Origin: Zygosaccharomyces rouxii
Taxonomy: Eukaryota; Ascomycota; Saccharomycetes; Saccharomycetales; Saccharomycetaceae
Assembly: GCF_000026365.1 (NCBI RefSeq)
Contig: NC_012996.1
Span: forward strand, 1,674,001-1,738,000
DNA: 64,000 bases
Direction: 5' to 3'
This document shows positions 1 to 7,829 of this stretch, one piece after another. The notes under the pieces were generated by a model, which worked only from the letters and a program-made list of their open reading frames with translations, was not told where the DNA came from and made no database searches. Within the stretch, counting starts at the first letter, position 1, and the number at the start of each line of letters is the position of its first letter. A program made the position numbers and the translations under genes.

Positions 1-119
1 ATTTCGTTATGTATTTGAACTTTTTTCAACAACCCAGGTGAATAGAAAAAAAAATACTCTTGTACTGGCCATCTCATCGTTACAACAATATACTAGAATA
101 AAAGCTCGAAATATCCATT

Positions 120-515
120 ATGTTTGGTCCATTCAAGGCTACTAATGCACTATTCGGGGGTCTGCTTTGGAAAGTTCCTTGGAGGATGTCTTCTCACCAG
201 AAGCAAAGGGTTAGAGATAGATTGAGAGATGTTGATGGTGTGGTTAAACAGATCAATTTAGGTCTTCACGTTCAAAGGTGTGAAACCAAAGACATTCAAT
301 ATGATGAAGCCATTAATGCCCGTAAGATGTTCAAACCTAGAGTCAAATCTCTGCGTCTTTTGAACAAACCGTCCGTTTTCCCCAGAGAATCTCAAATGTC
401 ATCAAAGGATAAATACAGTGTGTTTGATAAGAAAGCTCGTGGATACAGAAAGGGCATCCACAAAGTTCCAAAATGGACTAAATTGTCGTTGAGGACAAAT
501 CCTCGTTTCTTCTGA
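120..515 (+). CDS. MRPL31: Mitochondrial large-subunit ribosomal protein Mrpl31 (mL60)
   Basis: The 131-aa product is a structural protein of the mitochondrial 54S ribosomal subunit (mL60 family). It is very basic. It closely follows the yeast Mrpl31 pattern from its first residues (MFGPFK, then GGLLWK-PWRMS) through the central [11 protein letters not shown] and MSSKDKY blocks to the C-terminal [12 protein letters not shown] motif, and the length equals that of the S. cerevisiae protein. The ATG is the first one in the frame, with an A-rich leader. It converges with SPC24, which ends 37 nt downstream on the other strand. This neighbour pair marks the YKL138C / YMR117C sister region. Identification rests on remembered family sequence and is firm. 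Confidence 0.96.
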   Translation: MFGPFKATNALFGGLLWKVPWRMSSHQKQRVRDRLRDVDGVVKQINLGLHVQRCETKDIQYDEAINARKMFKPRVKSLRLLNKPSVFPRESQMSSKDKYSVFDKKARGYRKGIHKVPKWTKLSLRTNPRFF

Positions 516-552
516 TTTATTCTCCTTGTAAATATAATGTGTGTACCTTCCT

Positions 553-1179
553 TTATGATGTAAAGTTCGATTTAGACTTCGATATTTTCTCCCAAATAAA
601 TTTAGTTTTGAAGAAATCACTTAGATCACTGTCGATTGGTAAGATATCAACATCGTTATTAGGATCCTTTATTAGTACCTGGCCATTTTCTTGATCAATG
701 ATGACCCCCATAGATCTATAAAGTTTTAGCTTCAAAATATTGGCCCTTGCAACTGGATCTTGTAGAAGTTGGCTCTCATCAGGAGATTCTGAAGAATCTT
801 GGTCTCTAGTATCCTTAACCAATTTTACTATTTTCTCGTCTAATTCGCTTCTCATAGATACGATGGACTGTTCCAATTCGTCTAATTCCTTTACGTAGTC
901 GACAATCTGTCTTTGACTTGCCAATTCTTGAGATTCCTGTCTCACTCGATCTAAAGATGTGGTCAATTCATTTACCTGATCATTTTCGGTTTTCAATTGC
1001 GATTCCAACGTCGATATCTCTCCCTCTTTGGAAGCTAACTTTTGTCTTGACTGTGCTTGTATTTGATCCAACTTTTCATCTATGCCACCAATTGCAGCAA
1101 CATCCTCTTGAATGATAAAATTTTCCCTTACTTGCCTCAGTAGCTCTGCTGGATTCTCTAACAGTTCATTACTCGCCAT
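553..1179 (-). CDS. SPC24: Kinetochore Ndc80-complex subunit Spc24
   Basis: Spc24 pairs with Spc25 in the Ndc80 complex, which links the inner kinetochore to microtubule-binding Ndc80/Nuf2. The 208-aa product has the expected layout. A short N-terminal segment (NPAELL-QVRENF) leads into a long heptad-like coiled coil (about residues 30-135), followed by a small globular RWD-type domain. That domain contains ILKLKLYRS-GVI-D-ENGQVLI, DILP-DSDLSDF-KTK-IWE. Length is close to the roughly 213 aa of the S. cerevisiae protein. It is transcribed divergently from HSK3, so two outer-kinetochore/spindle genes share a 121-bp promoter. In S. cerevisiae they sit on sister chromosomes. Confidence 0.95.
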   Translation of the reverse strand: MASNELLENPAELLRQVRENFIIQEDVAAIGGIDEKLDQIQAQSRQKLASKEGEISTLESQLKTENDQVNELTTSLDRVRQESQELASQRQIVDYVKELDELEQSIVSMRSELDEKIVKLVKDTRDQDSSESPDESQLLQDPVARANILKLKLYRSMGVIIDQENGQVLIKDPNNDVDILPIDSDLSDFFKTKFIWEKISKSKSNFTS

Positions 1180-1209
1180 CTTTTCTGCAATTCTTTTCTT
1201 ATGATATAC

Positions 1210-1234
1210 ATATATCTATATCTATATCTATATC
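1210..1234. repeat. TATCTA hexanucleotide microsatellite between SPC24 and HSK3
   Basis: About four tandem TATCTA units lie in the 121-bp divergent promoter shared by SPC24 and HSK3. No protein is encoded across it. Copy number is likely to vary between strains and could alter promoter spacing. Confidence 0.8.
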
Positions 1235-1300
1235 GGTTAAAGATACTTGGATCTAAGCTCATCACGGCCTTAATACAAACAATAAAGACACCAACAAGAC

Positions 1301-1513
1301 ATGACAAATTCAACCAAAGAGCGTCAGTACGCTCATATGGCTCAACAGCTACAAGTACTACAAGCTAATTTGGCAGAAACTTCACGTCAGTTGGAAGTAA
1401 TGTCAAGACAGTGCAATAAGAATATCGTCGGTCAATTGGGTAGAGTACATGCAAGTTGGTTTATGGCAAGTAATAGACACTTCGAGGAAGAGATGTTAGG
1501 TAGAAATAAATGA
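1301..1513 (+). CDS. HSK3: DASH/DAM1 complex subunit Hsk3
   Basis: Hsk3 is one of the smallest subunits of the DASH (DAM1) ring, which couples kinetochores to microtubule plus ends. The product is 70 aa against about 69 in S. cerevisiae and is almost entirely helical. It has a central amphipathic stretch (QQLQVLQANLAETSRQLEVM) and ends in a short polar tail after HASWFMASNRHFEEE. Position agrees with YKL138C-A, which lies between the MRPL31 and CTK1 orthologues. It is small enough to be missed by length-filtered gene callers. Confidence 0.92.
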   Translation: MTNSTKERQYAHMAQQLQVLQANLAETSRQLEVMSRQCNKNIVGQLGRVHASWFMASNRHFEEEMLGRNK

Positions 1514-1577
1514 AACGAAGAGACATTATACGAATTAATTAGAATTACATGCTTCTTATTTTTGATAATTTGCTTTT

Positions 1578-3227
1578 CTATTTACCATTAGTCGATTGTG
1601 TTTGTGATTGTGATTGTGATTGTGATTGTGATTGAGATTCTCGTTTTGATGCCTGTTCCTCCATTTTCCTCTGTTTCCTAGCTAATTTAACTTCATATTC
1701 ATGGCAACCAGCATATCCTTCTAAGACAAGCGGTTCTGGTTGAGGGTCTTCTTTGAAAAATGGACTCTGTAATGCCGTTGTTGCTGATAACCTTTTGTCC
1801 TGATTATAATCAAGGAGACCCTCAGCTAATTGGAAACACGATTCTGATGGAATCACATTGCCAAATCTATTTCTAAAGACAGTTGGATACTTTTCACTGT
1901 GTTGTGGTATGACCATAAAAAACCAAGGCATCTCAAATAAATTAGGCCATTGATCAATCGTTGGTGTCCCCATGATTTTGAAAATAGAATCCAATTGTTC
2001 TAGTTCATTTTGGCCCTGGAATGCCGCCGTTTTGTTGAACAATTCTACTAGGACACATCCACACCCCCACATGTCCACTTCTTCAGAATATTTAGTCGTA
2101 CCCAATAATAATTCTGGTGGTCTATACCAAAGTGTAATGACACGATTTGTATAATCCTTATCCCTCTTCATTCTTCTCGCTAATCCAAAATCTGTTATCC
2201 TTAAACGTCCTTTATTGTCAACTAAAATATTGGATCCTTTAATATCACGATGCAGTACACCATTATCATGAAGATACTCCATTCCTTGTAACAATTGTTG
2301 GAAAATATGTTTACACTGCGCAACGTTAATTTCTATCTGTTTGTTTAATAAAAGTCCACTTAAATCGTTATCAGCGTAATCAAATATCATATAAACGGTC
2401 TTTTGAGATTCCACCATGATTTCTGTTAATGTCGATACGTTCGGATGATCGAAGCTTTGCAGCAGTTTAATCTCTCTAATTGATGTAATGGGAAAACCTT
2501 CTCTCTCACTTTCTAATCGTAATTTCTTCAATGCAACCATCCTTCCGGTCACAGTATTACGTGCCTTGTAAACTTTACCATAAGTACCTTCTCCAACTTG
2601 TAGGATCCTTTCATAAATAGATGTGTTTCTCTTTTGAATTAGAAATGATGGATTTATTTTCCTCGAATCTACTCTTCTTAATTCACCATTTGCCGGCCTA
2701 CTATTATTACTATTACCGTTATTATTATTGTTATTATTATTATTATGACTATGATGGCCGTTACGATTATGACCATTATTATTGTTATTATCATACCTCG
2801 ACATGCTAACCTTAGGGCCTTTCGGTAACTGTGAAAGAAGTGGATCCATATTCTGTTGTTGTTGCCTCTTATTTAAGCCAATAGGACGATTCACATCCCC
2901 ACTATTGTTGGTATTACTTGCATTATTATATCGTGAGCCTTCATATCGTGACATCGGTCTAGCATCATTACTATTGGCATTATTATTCCTGTTAAAACGA
3001 AAGTTATTCCCTGGATGACGTGGTGATTGTTGTCCACTTGGACGTGTCGGTAATGGAGGTTGTGGTCGATTATTAGCCCTTAGTCTTTTAGGAGCAGGTC
3101 TTGGCGGTGGTGGATTACCAGCTCGTTTTCTAAAATTTTGACGATCTACTAACGTTAGTAATGGGAACCATAATATAAAAGTTGTATGACTGAAATCCGT
3201 GAGATACATACTATTACCGTATGGCAT
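1578..3227 (-). CDS. CTK1: CTDK-I catalytic subunit, cyclin-dependent kinase Ctk1
   Basis: Ctk1 phosphorylates Ser2 of the RNA polymerase II C-terminal domain during elongation and acts with Ctk2/Ctk3. The N-terminal third is Asn/Arg/Pro-rich and disordered. The kinase domain follows, with glycine loop GEGTYGKVYKA, ALKKL lysine, PITSIREIKLL C-helix (PSTAIRE-like), HRDIKGSN catalytic loop, ITDFGLA and the YTNRVITLWYRPPELLLG activation segment. The CLARKQRK tail region near CHEYEVKLARKQ is also Ctk1-specific. The C-terminus carries an SQ repeat. The first ATG is at 3227. A stop-free 66-nt segment with perfect yeast splice signals starts after 16 nt of coding sequence. The unspliced product is 549 aa and the spliced one 527 aa, against 528 in S. 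cerevisiae, which favours splicing. The precise N-terminus is therefore inferred. Confidence 0.95.
   Translation of the reverse strand: MPYGNSMYLTDFSHTTFILWFPLLTLVDRQNFRKRAGNPPPPRPAPKRLRANNRPQPPLPTRPSGQQSPRHPGNNFRFNRNNNANSNDARPMSRYEGSRYNNASNTNNSGDVNRPIGLNKRQQQQNMDPLLSQLPKGPKVSMSRYDNNNNNGHNRNGHHSHNNNNNNNNNGNSNNSRPANGELRRVDSRKINPSFLIQKRNTSIYERILQVGEGTYGKVYKARNTVTGRMVALKKLRLESEREGFPITSIREIKLLQSFDHPNVSTLTEIMVESQKTVYMIFDYADNDLSGLLLNKQIEINVAQCKHIFQQLLQGMEYLHDNGVLHRDIKGSNILVDNKGRLRITDFGLARRMKRDKDYTNRVITLWYRPPELLLGTTKYSEEVDMWGCGCVLVELFNKTAAFQGQNELEQLDSIFKIMGTPTIDQWPNLFEMPWFFMVIPQHSEKYPTVFRNRFGNVIPSESCFQLAEGLLDYNQDKRLSATTALQSPFFKEDPQPEPLVLEGYAGCHEYEVKLARKQRKMEEQASKRESQSQSQSQSQSQTQSTNGK
1603..1638. repeat. 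In-frame TGTGAT microsatellite encoding the Ctk1 SQ tail
   Basis: Five perfect tandem TGTGAT hexamers plus a degenerate sixth lie on the plus strand. Read on the minus strand they encode a run of alternating Ser and Gln just before the CTK1 stop codon. Repeat changes stay in frame. Confidence 0.85.
3146..3211 (-). other. CTK1: Predicted 66-nt intron in CTK1, in frame and without a stop
   Basis: On the minus strand the sequence after 16 coding nucleotides reads GTATGT (3211 to 3206), a perfect yeast 5' splice site. A perfect TACTAAC branch site (3160 to 3154) follows, then tandem acceptors TTAG and TAG, the second ending at 3146. Joining at that acceptor gives MPYGN followed directly by NRQNFRKR. 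This resembles the short N-terminus of S. cerevisiae Ctk1 and brings the protein to 527 aa. The segment length is a multiple of three and it has no stop, so the unspliced message also codes through. The branch-to-acceptor distance (about 9 nt) is unusually short. A further TTTTAG acceptor downstream would be out of frame. Confidence 0.7.
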
Positions 3228-3341
3228 GTTGATCAGCTCTTTGACCTTCACTTGTATCAATTTGTTCAATTGAAACTGTATTTGTACAGTATATAATATA
3301 GGTTTTTTTCATCTTTTTTTTCAACAAGGCGAAATGATGAC

Positions 3342-3360
3342 GAGATGAGATGAGATGAGG
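3342..3360. repeat. GATGA pentamer array upstream of CTK1
   Basis: Three to four tandem ATGAG/CTCAT pentamers lie about 115 nt upstream of the CTK1 ATG. Similar arrays occur upstream of TIM54, EFM2 and UTP18. The unit overlaps the core of the PAC element (GATGAG). Confidence 0.75.
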
Positions 3361-3504
3361 TCAAAATACTCCCAAGACAAATAAAAAATAAAGAATTTAA
3401 GAGTAGTACCCTTTGTAAATTTTCGTCCAGTTCATGAATAATTTTTACCAATAATACATTCTACGTAGTCTACGCTAATAGTGTTACCAGATTCCTGTTA
3501 CGCT

Positions 3505-4926
3505 CTAGGAAACTTCAAAATCTCTAAAGTCCTTGTTGTTAAAGGCCGGATTATCGTAATTTTGATAAGTGCCCTCACGAGAAGAAGGCACATCGTCCCT
3601 TAACGACAAGGTTTCACCATCATCATCTTCATCTTTGATTTTAGGAAAACTTGAGCTTGCTTCCTCCAATAATGGTGAGGAACGATCGAAAAAATCGATA
3701 AATTTAATGACATTGGAAATAACCAAAGTATCTACTTTTTCACCCCAGATTAAATCTAAATGCTCGTGATTTTCCACTTTAATGTCAAAAACTCCTCTTT
3801 TTGGTAGATTCTCCTTCATAACATGTATGTCAACAAGTGAATCATTACCACCGTAAATTAAAAGAATAGGGATTTTTATGTTCGTCCTCGTGGGGAAACA
3901 TGCAGTTTGATATGGTTTTTGTATGACGTTGATAAAACCGTCAGACTCCTCAAACATTTGAAATTTCTGCGCATGCAAAATTTGGAACCAATGCACCACA
4001 GATTTTACGCTCGTTGTAGAATAAAGTTTTGCGTAAGAAACCATCTTTTGATCGGGTGTAATGTTTCTCGTCCTCCAGTTGAATAGTTGTCGATTACCAA
4101 AGTCAATCATCCAATTGAATATCTTGGGGTGTAGCGTTTTCTGCCACAGCACAGCTGTGGGCAGTAAAATTCTACGACCAAATAACAGGTACATGAGTCT
4201 TGGGGACAACTTGGCCAATTTATCCGCGATTCTGTTATGCAATCTATGAGGTGTCATGGCAGGTGATATGGCAATAAACTGTGAAACCTTCTTATTCAAC
4301 TCTTCACTTAATGAGAATGCCGCAAACATTTGAGCCGAACCCTGGGAGAATCCAATACAGATTAGCTGGGGTACTTTAGTCCTCCTTAGAACAAATTCAA
4401 CTGAATTAGGTATATCAAAGAATGCAAATTCATCGATAGAAAAGTCCCAGAATTTACGAGATTTGGGCATTCTGGTTAGATGTGCTGTTGAGTACTTGTT
4501 GCCCCTGTTATTACCCATCCAAACGTCGAACCCTAAGTCGTGTAGTACAAATGGTAAATTATTATCCCGCTTGATGTTGCAAACCCAAACGTCTGAACAC
4601 ATAAGTAGACCATGATGCAAATACACAATCTTACCATTAAACGTTCCCGGTTTGGGCGGAATTCTGTGTAATGTCAAGATGTAGTCATCCTCGGTTCTCA
4701 CTAGATGGTCTTCCACTTCCACACCAAACACCCGACACATCTCATGGATAGTGGGGGATAACCTCAGCTGCAGCTCTGTAGGTGATTCTGCACTTTCTTC
4801 AAACTTATTGATAGCCCATGTTGCCACTCTAATAACCTCCTTGGGAATTAGTCTCAACAGCAGTGCTAAAAGGGTCTCCAAATAGACCAAACATATCACT
4901 AAGGATTCTGTAATGGATATTCTCAT
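3505..4926 (-). CDS. TGL1: Steryl ester hydrolase Tgl1
   Basis: Tgl1 hydrolyses steryl esters at lipid droplets (acid-lipase-type alpha/beta hydrolase). The 473-aa product begins with a hydrophobic segment (about residues 8-27) that would anchor it to membrane or droplet. An AB-hydrolase-associated lipase region follows (GVEVEDH-V-T-D-YIL-LHRIP, LHHGLLM-SDVWV). The nucleophile elbow is GFSQG with Ser194. The acid is Asp362 (YGGNDSLVD) and the histidine lies in NHEHLDLIWG (His389). The C-terminal tail is acidic and Ser-rich and is shorter than in the 548-aa S. cerevisiae protein. It sits between CTK1 and SDH3 exactly as YKL140W does, which separates it from the paralogous Yeh1/Yeh2 hydrolases. 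Confidence 0.94.
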   Translation of the reverse strand: MRISITESLVICLVYLETLLALLLRLIPKEVIRVATWAINKFEESAESPTELQLRLSPTIHEMCRVFGVEVEDHLVRTEDDYILTLHRIPPKPGTFNGKIVYLHHGLLMCSDVWVCNIKRDNNLPFVLHDLGFDVWMGNNRGNKYSTAHLTRMPKSRKFWDFSIDEFAFFDIPNSVEFVLRRTKVPQLICIGFSQGSAQMFAAFSLSEELNKKVSQFIAISPAMTPHRLHNRIADKLAKLSPRLMYLLFGRRILLPTAVLWQKTLHPKIFNWMIDFGNRQLFNWRTRNITPDQKMVSYAKLYSTTSVKSVVHWFQILHAQKFQMFEESDGFINVIQKPYQTACFPTRTNIKIPILLIYGGNDSLVDIHVMKENLPKRGVFDIKVENHEHLDLIWGEKVDTLVISNVIKFIDFFDRSSPLLEEASSSFPKIKDEDDDGETLSLRDDVPSSREGTYQNYDNPAFNNKDFRDFEVS

Positions 4927-5148
4927 GGATACACTGCACTGTAAATCCTCCTAACCGTCGTCCGCTTCTTTCTTTTGAGTATAATATGCATATGCATGTA
5001 TATGTACTTATGTAAGGATGAGTTTCTACCATACAGACCACGCAAGCCCGCGATGATGTTAATGATAAAAATAGTATTGGGATAGTTGTAATAAATAAAT
5101 AGTATAAATAGAGATCGTATACATGACGGGGATAGGTTTGAATTATGT

Positions 5149-5685
5149 TTATTTGAAAAGAAAAGTGGTACCAGCAACAGCGGTGAATGCTAGTACGGCC
5201 CAACCGGTTCTGATAACACCAGGGTTAGTGACCTGTTTACCCAAATCCCAAACCAAATGTCTGACACCATTAGAAATGTGGAAGGCGAAAAGGTAGGCAA
5301 CACCTCCCTTGGCGGTCCAGTCAAACCATGTTGGGACCTTTTCCTTGTACCATGTAGTCAAGTTTTCGGTGTTTAAGCCTAGGCCAAACAATGTAGAGAC
5401 ACCGAATGCGATGGTTAAACAGTAGAATGCGGCACCAAGCATAACACCAGAGACACGGTGTAAGGAGGATAGGTACCAGGTCATTTGAGGTTGATAAATG
5501 GTCAAATGAGGAGAAATTGGTCTGTTCTTTCTTTGTGCTCTTAAAATCTGTAATTCTTCATCGAAACTTGTCTTGACTGTGGATTGGTATCTCTTGGCTA
5601 GTTGTCTGGTAAGAGTGGTTGAGCGGGAGACCACAGATGGTCTTAGGAAGAGTGATGATCTGTTCAAGCCTAATTGAATCAACAT
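5149..5685 (-). CDS. SDH3: Succinate dehydrogenase cytochrome b subunit Sdh3
   Basis: Sdh3 is one of the two membrane anchors of respiratory complex II in the mitochondrial inner membrane and helps bind ubiquinone and heme b. The 178-aa product has a basic Ser/Arg/Leu-rich mitochondrial presequence (about residues 1-35). The family signature RPISPHLTIYQPQMTWYLSS comes next, then SLHRVSGV, whose His is the expected heme-side ligand region, and three hydrophobic helices (about 78-100, 123-145, 155-177). HISNGVRHL-WD is also conserved. This single gene corresponds to both SDH3 (YKL141W) and its WGD partner SHH3 (YMR118C). Confidence 0.95.
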   Translation of the reverse strand: MLIQLGLNRSSLFLRPSVVSRSTTLTRQLAKRYQSTVKTSFDEELQILRAQRKNRPISPHLTIYQPQMTWYLSSLHRVSGVMLGAAFYCLTIAFGVSTLFGLGLNTENLTTWYKEKVPTWFDWTAKGGVAYLFAFHISNGVRHLVWDLGKQVTNPGVIRTGWAVLAFTAVAGTTFLFK

Positions 5686-5845
5686 GGCGGGGATGATCTG
5701 TGCTGATAAGTGACCTTGGTTTCTCTTTTAATTTACAATGCGATATGGAGAGTCTCTGAAATCGTCCCTACTTTAAATGTTCTTAACTTTTACAACCTAT
5801 TGACAACATCGGAAGAAAATCATCGGTGCCGAGAACCGGGAGTAT

Positions 5846-5888
5846 CACGTGAATATCACATGTCTCTAGAGCACGTGAATATCATGTG
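5846..5888. promoter_or_regulatory. Two twin E-box elements (CACGTG-5 bp-CANNTG)
   Basis: The 678-bp gap between SDH3 and the LSB1-like gene holds two near-identical 17-bp elements. Each is CACGTG, spacer AATAT, then CACATG (5846-5862) or CATGTG (5872-5888). The half-site starts are 11 bp apart, one helical turn. CACGTG is the binding core of yeast bHLH factors such as Cbf1, Pho4 and Tye7; which one acts here is not shown. The rest of this gap has no supportable gene; the short open frames around 5.9-6.15 kb look random. Confidence 0.65.
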
Positions 5889-6275
5889 ACCACGACAACA
5901 TGGCAAACCTATGCGTATATGCACCACTTATCCCGTAATAGTCCAAACGAGCATGGTGGTTCGCAATCGTTCGCAATCGTTTGTATCCACAGCGCTGCAA
6001 ATATGTGCGTTCCACTGCATCCCCCTTCAAGATACCCCGGTTCACAGGTTTTATTTACTCGGTCTGCTCCGCCTACGTAATACGTTATTAAGCATAATAT
6101 ACAATAACTCCGCCGCAACGTCATCCCATATGGCGGGATGATTTGCATATGAAGATCTGCTATTGAATACGGCTTCTCGACGTTTCTTGACCCTAATTCA
6201 TTGCCACTTTAAATTTTTTGAAAAGCGACTCTAGATCCCTTAATCACAAATAGCAAAACTTTAGGGCATCCACAC

Positions 6276-6283
6276 TATATAAG
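6276..6283 (+). promoter_or_regulatory. TATA box of the LSB1-like gene
   Basis: A consensus TATATAAG lies 81-88 nt before the ATG of the SH3 gene. A strong TATA is typical of regulated, stress-responsive yeast genes. S. cerevisiae LSB2/PIN3 is stress-inducible, which fits, but inducibility here is inferred. Confidence 0.6.
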
Positions 6284-6363
6284 GAGAACGAATAAGGGAC
6301 TGGGGGTATGGTAGACACGGAGTATCCAAAATAAAATACCTAACTGTAGAATAAATATTCAAG

Positions 6364-6816
6364 ATGGTATTTGGACATCATAGTAACAAAGAAAAGTCTC
6401 AAGGTGAATACGTCGAAGTCCTCTACGAGTTTAAACCTCAGAATAAAGAAGATCTACATATAAAACCCGGGGATAAGGTCGAAGTGGTGGAAAAATTATC
6501 TGCGGACTGGTACAAGGGTAAATGCAATGGTAAGGAAGGTATGTTCCCTGCTAATTACGTAAAGCCTGTAGGCGGTGGAGATGCAGCTTCAAGACCGGCA
6601 CCACCTCCACCTGAACAAGCTCAAGCTCAACCGCAACAAGAGGCCCCACAACCACAGGAGCAGCCCCAACAGCAAGGTCAGCCCATGGTGGTAGAGCAAG
6701 ACAAGCCCAAGCACCGTCACCACGCCCTGGGTAAAGTCGGCAGTAAGTTGGGTAACGCTGCCATCTTTGGTGTCGGTGCGACATTAGGTAACGATTTGGT
6801 TGACTCCATTTTTTAA
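6364..6816 (+). CDS. LSB1: Lsb1/Pin3-like SH3-domain protein, short form
   Basis: Lsb1 and Pin3 (Lsb2) bind Las17/WASP, modulate Arp2/3-driven actin patches, and influence prion formation. The 150-aa product has one SH3 domain (about residues 15-67: ALYEF-type EVLYEFKPQNKEDL, GDKVEVVEKLSADWYKG, MFPANYVKPV). A Pro/Gln-rich linker follows. The C-terminus is the family-specific signature SKLGNAAIFGVGATLGNDLV-SIF. It lacks the roughly 50-residue N-terminal helical segment present in S. cerevisiae Lsb1 and Pin3. The ATG used is the first available, and no splice-signal set is visible upstream that would add the missing exon. It may be the single pre-WGD orthologue or a shortened paralogue. Confidence 0.8.
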   Translation: MVFGHHSNKEKSQGEYVEVLYEFKPQNKEDLHIKPGDKVEVVEKLSADWYKGKCNGKEGMFPANYVKPVGGGDAASRPAPPPPEQAQAQPQQEAPQPQEQPQQQGQPMVVEQDKPKHRHHALGKVGSKLGNAAIFGVGATLGNDLVDSIF

Positions 6817-7007
6817 CGACTTTATGTTCGAGTTTGAATTTGTATTTTCTGTAGTTGTTATATATATAGGCATGAGAATAAAGAATAAATGTTAGAATCG
6901 TCATAAAAAAAAAAAAAAAAAACAAAACAAAAACAAAAACGGTCATAATCGTATTTTACAGGACTTTCGTATCGGTCGTTTAATCTCCAGAAGTTAGATT
7001 TGGCTGA

Positions 7008-7829
7008 TCACTCCATATGCGACAGCACGTCAGTCAATGTATGCATTAACATAATGTCGTCGGGACTGACATTATCCGCACTGTTACCACCATTCTTGGC
7101 ATTTTTCTTCGATTTGGTCTGCCTCTTCGCCATCGGGTTGGGCCTATCGCTACTACCACTAATATTCATATTTGTATCTGAATTTAATGCACCAAACATG
7201 ACATCATTGGTCATTATTTTGTTCGTTGGGATAATATTAGGCAGCCCAGATTGTGGGAAAGTCAAAGATGGATTTATACTTAAATCCAAATCTTGTTTAG
7301 GTCCCCCCTCCTTGGGTACTTGTGATGGAACTGGTTCCTGTTTTATTTGTTGTTTGTTGTCTCTTGAAGTAGTTTTTTTCCTCCTTTTCGCATTACTATT
7401 TATCAACAGACTTGACATCGGTGGTGCATTTTGTAATTGTTTGTTCGGCAGCCTTGCCCTTTCATCTAGAATTTTGGTATAAGTGTCAACCTCTTGCTTC
7501 AATTTGGAAATTACATTTTTCAACTTATCGTTCTCCTGTCTTGCTGTATTATACTCCATTTGTAGTTTCATATTCTCTAACTCCTTTGCCTTCTTACGTG
7601 CCTCCTTATCCACCGAAGATGTTGGTGACGATTTTGGCTTTATTTGGACATGGTGTGTCCTGTGATCCAGACTACCGCTATTTGCCAAACTGCTTGCGCA
7701 GCTACTGCTACTATGAATCGGCGTTGAAGAAGAAGGTTCATCTCTGTTCTTATCAAAAACCCACTGACTAGAGGTTATAATACGTTGATGCTGCGGCACT
7801 AGCCGCGTATCGTGATGGTTGTCCGTCAT
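7008..7829 (-). CDS. Unidentified coiled-coil protein, possible transcriptional regulator
   Basis: I do not recognise this 273-aa protein. The N-terminus is polar and Ser-rich and contains a short motif ITSSQWVFDKNRDEP. Residues about 70-125 form a charged coiled coil preceded by a basic stretch (DKEARKKAKELENMKLQMEY, then QENDKLKNVISKLKQEV) that recalls a leucine zipper without a canonical bZIP basic region. A second basic cluster NAKRRKKT is a possible nuclear-localisation signal. Further on there is another basic patch (KRQTKSKKNAKN) and an acidic-hydrophobic end (SPDDIMLMHTLTDVL) that could be an activation or docking motif. This overall pattern loosely resembles Hap4-type co-activators, but I cannot assign it. 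It converges with the LSB1-like gene. Confidence 0.7.
   Translation of the reverse strand: MTDNHHDTRLVPQHQRIITSSQWVFDKNRDEPSSSTPIHSSSSCASSLANSGSLDHRTHHVQIKPKSSPTSSVDKEARKKAKELENMKLQMEYNTARQENDKLKNVISKLKQEVDTYTKILDERARLPNKQLQNAPPMSSLLINSNAKRRKKTTSRDNKQQIKQEPVPSQVPKEGGPKQDLDLSINPSLTFPQSGLPNIIPTNKIMTNDVMFGALNSDTNMNISGSSDRPNPMAKRQTKSKKNAKNGGNSADNVSPDDIMLMHTLTDVLSHME

Noticed and set aside
5886..6148. Overlapping open frames on both strands between SDH3 and the LSB1-like gene
   Set aside because: All are short, lack family features and overlap promoter elements; consistent with chance frames.
6300..6363. Possible intron upstream of the LSB1-like ATG (GTATGG and CCTAACTGTAG)
   Set aside because: The donor is non-consensus, the branch-like ACCTAAC is imperfect, the spacing is too short, and no upstream coding exon with the missing N-terminal domain is visible.
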